DNA of 8,516 nt, taken from an uncultured Saprospiraceae bacterium (lineage in GTDB: Bacteria > Bacteroidota > Bacteroidia > Chitinophagales > Saprospiraceae). The notes under the pieces are model-generated. The model was not told the origin of the DNA. It worked only from the letters and a program-made list of their open reading frames with translations, and did not search any database. Shown piece by piece: positions 7,019 through 8,516 of the stretch. A program made the translations under genes and the position numbers. The stretch lies in NCBI GenBank assembly GCA_937959095.1, contig CALGLY010000723.1:1-8516 (forward strand), written 5' to 3'. How positions within the stretch are numbered: position 1 is the first letter of the stretch; every line of letters starts with the position of its first letter.

Positions 7019-7308
7019 GAATTATTCTCTTTTTGTTTACGAAAACCTTTTTTACAAAGGAGTGAAAAATATTGAAGTGCTCACTGTTAGGGCAGCAACA
7101 ATTTTCCGCAAAAAAACTTCATATTTCACTTTTTTATATTAAAAATTAGAGCTTTTCAAAAATAAAATTCCACCGCAAACGATTGCAATTCACACTTTTG
7201 AAGATTTTTTGTTATTTTTTTCAAAATAGCCAATTTCAAATTATATTTTGCACCTATAATCGAAATAGAAGCTTTATTTTTTAAGAAAAGCATTCCGATT
7301 GGCTTAAT
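7019..7308. other. AT-rich non-coding stretch upstream of susC-type gene
   Basis: No convincing gene is present. It holds an imperfect inverted repeat (about 7062-7078 with 7117-7130), the second operator copy (7172-7190) and a TATATTTTG at 7242-7250. The last is close to a -7 element but has no TTG at the right distance upstream. It is probably the regulatory region of the transporter gene, later extended by the repeat element at 7309-7483. Confidence 0.45.
7172..7190. promoter_or_regulatory. LacI-family-type operator, copy 2 (susC leader)
   Basis: An exact 19-base copy (accgcaaacgattgcaatt) of the site in the amylase/SMP-30 intergenic region, with the palindrome GCAAACGATTGC at 7175-7186. 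The copy lies about 330 bp upstream of the transporter start, unusually far; subtracting the 175-bp repeat element between them restores a spacing of about 150 bp. Shared sites imply co-regulation of transporter and amylase by the same factor. Confidence 0.6.
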
Positions 7309-7483
7309 TTGGTTTTATACCAATCCATATTTGGAATGTCTATTAAGTTGAGTAGCGATATTTTTCTTAGGCAAGGCATTTTTCTGCGGTATCCTTTTGG
7401 CTGGCAAAGAAAAATAACGAAGTATAAGGAAAAAATCGCCTCGGATTAATGGAGATTCCAACTATGGATTGGTATAAAACCAA
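7309..7483. repeat. 175-bp MITE-like element with 38-bp terminal inverted repeats
   Basis: The arms at 7309-7346 and 7446-7483 are inverted copies with three mismatches. Each outer end reads ttggttttataccaatcc or its complement. The pairing continues inward in imperfect form (gcgatatttttctta near 7354-7368 against taaggaaaaaatcgc near 7425-7439), so nearly the whole element can fold into one long hairpin. It has no coding capacity and no clear target duplication. Such structure is typical of non-autonomous mobile elements (MITEs) or large REP-like repeats. It lies between the operator and the transporter start, so it forms part of the transcript leader or separates promoter from gene. Confidence 0.65.
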
Positions 7484-7516
7484 GCGTATGAACAACTTAC
7501 TATTTATAAGCAAAAA

Positions 7517-8516
7517 ATGAAACATATGAAACTACTCTTGAAAACACTGTTTTCTAGTGTACTCTTCTTCTTGCTTTGTACTACACTTTCTGCACAACGT
7601 ACGATAAGTGGAACAATTACAGATGCAGAGGATGGCGAACCGCTTATAGGGGCAAGCATCCTAGTGACAGGTACAGGAAATGGAACAGTCTCTGATTTTG
7701 ATGGCACGTTTAGCCTAAGCCTTCCAGCAGATGCTACTCAGCTAACAGTAAGTTATACTGGCTATGCTGCACAAGAAATAACAGTGGGTACATCGAACAC
7801 CTTAGATGTACAATTATCAGCAGGTACGGTATTGGATGAAGTAGTTGTAATTGGCTATGGTACGGTGAAGCGGGAAGACGCGACAGGTTCTATCCAATCG
7901 GTAAGTACGGAAGACTTTAATAAAGGATCAATTTCTTCTCCACAAGAACTCTTAGCAGGTAAAGTGGCAGGGGTGCAAATCACGACGAACAGTGGCGCAC
8001 CAGGGGAGGGTTCTACCATCCGTATTCGAGGTGGTTCTTCCTTGAGTGCTTCCAATGATCCATTGGTAGTAGTTGATGGCGTGCCTATAGATAATGGAGA
8101 TGTTAATGGCGCAAGAAATATCTTGAACTTCATTAATCCAAATGATATTGAAACCTTTACCGTATTAAAAGACGCATCGGCAACAGCAATTTATGGCTCA
8201 CGCGCTTCTAATGGGGTCATTCTGATTACTACTAAAAAAGGAACACTAGGCAAAGGCGTAAGCGTGAACTATTCAGGTAATGTTTCCTTTAGTAATCGCA
8301 TCGAAGATATTGATGTCTTGAGTGCCGATGAGTTTCGTACGCTGATTGGCAAACAATTTGCAGCAGATCATCCTGCACAAGGACTATTAGGTGCAGAAAA
8401 TACCGATTGGCAAGATGCGATTTATCAATCTGGCTTTGGGCAGGATCACAACTTGAGCCTAGCAGGTGGTATCGGGGATATATTGCCTTATCGTGTTTCC
8501 TTTGGCTACACGGATA
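7517..8516 (+). CDS. SusC/RagA family TonB-dependent outer-membrane transporter, 5' part
   Basis: The frame stays open for 333 codons to the window edge, so the C-terminal part (most of the beta-barrel; full-length relatives are about 1000 residues) is missing. Residues 1-26 are a Sec signal peptide ending TLSAQ. Residues 27-102 are the CarboxypepD_reg-like domain (ISGTITDAEDGEPLIGASILV ... VSYTGYAAQEI). Residues 105-120 hold the hallmark junction VLDEVVVIGYGTVKRE. The plug domain spans about 121-242, with IRIRGGSSLSASNDPLVVVDGVPI, NPNDIETFTVLKDASATAIYGSRASNGVILITTKKG. Barrel strands begin near 248. SusC proteins pair with a SusD lipoprotein to import oligosaccharides; a susD gene is expected just to the right. 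The ATG at 7517 is preceded by an A-rich leader; ATG 7526 is an alternative start. The upstream operator shared with the amylase suggests the substrate is an alpha-glucan. Confidence 0.93.
   Translation, partial: MKHMKLLLKTLFSSVLFFLLCTTLSAQRTISGTITDAEDGEPLIGASILVTGTGNGTVSDFDGTFSLSLPADATQLTVSYTGYAAQEITVGTSNTLDVQLSAGTVLDEVVVIGYGTVKREDATGSIQSVSTEDFNKGSISSPQELLAGKVAGVQITTNSGAPGEGSTIRIRGGSSLSASNDPLVVVDGVPIDNGDVNGARNILNFINPNDIETFTVLKDASATAIYGSRASNGVILITTKKGTLGKGVSVNYSGNVSFSNRIEDIDVLSADEFRTLIGKQFAADHPAQGLLGAENTDWQDAIYQSGFGQDHNLSLAGGIGDILPYRVSFGYTD

Noticed and set aside
7504..8133. Two minus-strand open frames opposite the susC-type gene
   Set aside because: They are antisense to the signal peptide, regulatory domain and plug of a clear SusC protein, which stays open across the whole stretch.

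Overview
The window reads as chromosomal DNA of a member of the Bacteroidota, probably near the Saprospiria or Cytophagia. The evidence is a secreted protein with a SprB repeat and a gliding-motility/type IX secretion C-terminal domain, a SusC/RagA-type TonB-dependent transporter, a Cys-rich 'LGCDSIV' repeat typical of Saprospiria surface proteins, start sites with A-rich leaders instead of Shine-Dalgarno sequences, and candidate promoters of the TTG / TAnnTTTG kind. The lineage below phylum is an inference.

Layout. 1-231: non-coding, with a strong stem-loop at 47-100. 232-897 (+): small multi-pass membrane protein resembling DUF2306. 893-1060: inverted-repeat element whose left arm contains that gene's stop codon. 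1120-2982 (-): large secreted, T9SS-sorted adhesin-like protein. 3168-3203: perfect hairpin just after the next gene. 3209-5050 (-): periplasmic GH13 amylase/cyclomaltodextrinase. 5051-5222: divergent promoter region with a LacI-type palindrome. 5223-6251 (+): SMP-30/gluconolactonase-like lipoprotein. 6343-6852 (+): KilA-N domain gene without a usable start, followed by a hairpin. 6899-7516: mostly non-coding; it holds a possible 34-codon ORF, a second copy of the palindrome and a 175-bp MITE-like element. 7517 to the window end (+): 5' part of a SusC-family transporter gene, which runs off the edge.

How the genes work together. The amylase/lactonase intergenic region and the susC leader, about 2 kb apart, share an identical 19-base sequence containing GCAAACGATTGC, a CG-centred palindrome of the LacI-family type. 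The simplest reading is one alpha-glucan utilisation regulon: SusC imports maltooligosaccharides or cyclodextrins across the outer membrane, the GH13 enzyme cleaves them in the periplasm, and a LacI-type regulator (not in the window) controls both sites. The lactonase-like lipoprotein may be co-controlled from the same divergent region. The KilA-N gene and two inverted-repeat elements interrupt this locus or lie beside it and look like accessory, mobile-derived material. No tRNA, rRNA, CRISPR array or intact transposase gene was seen.
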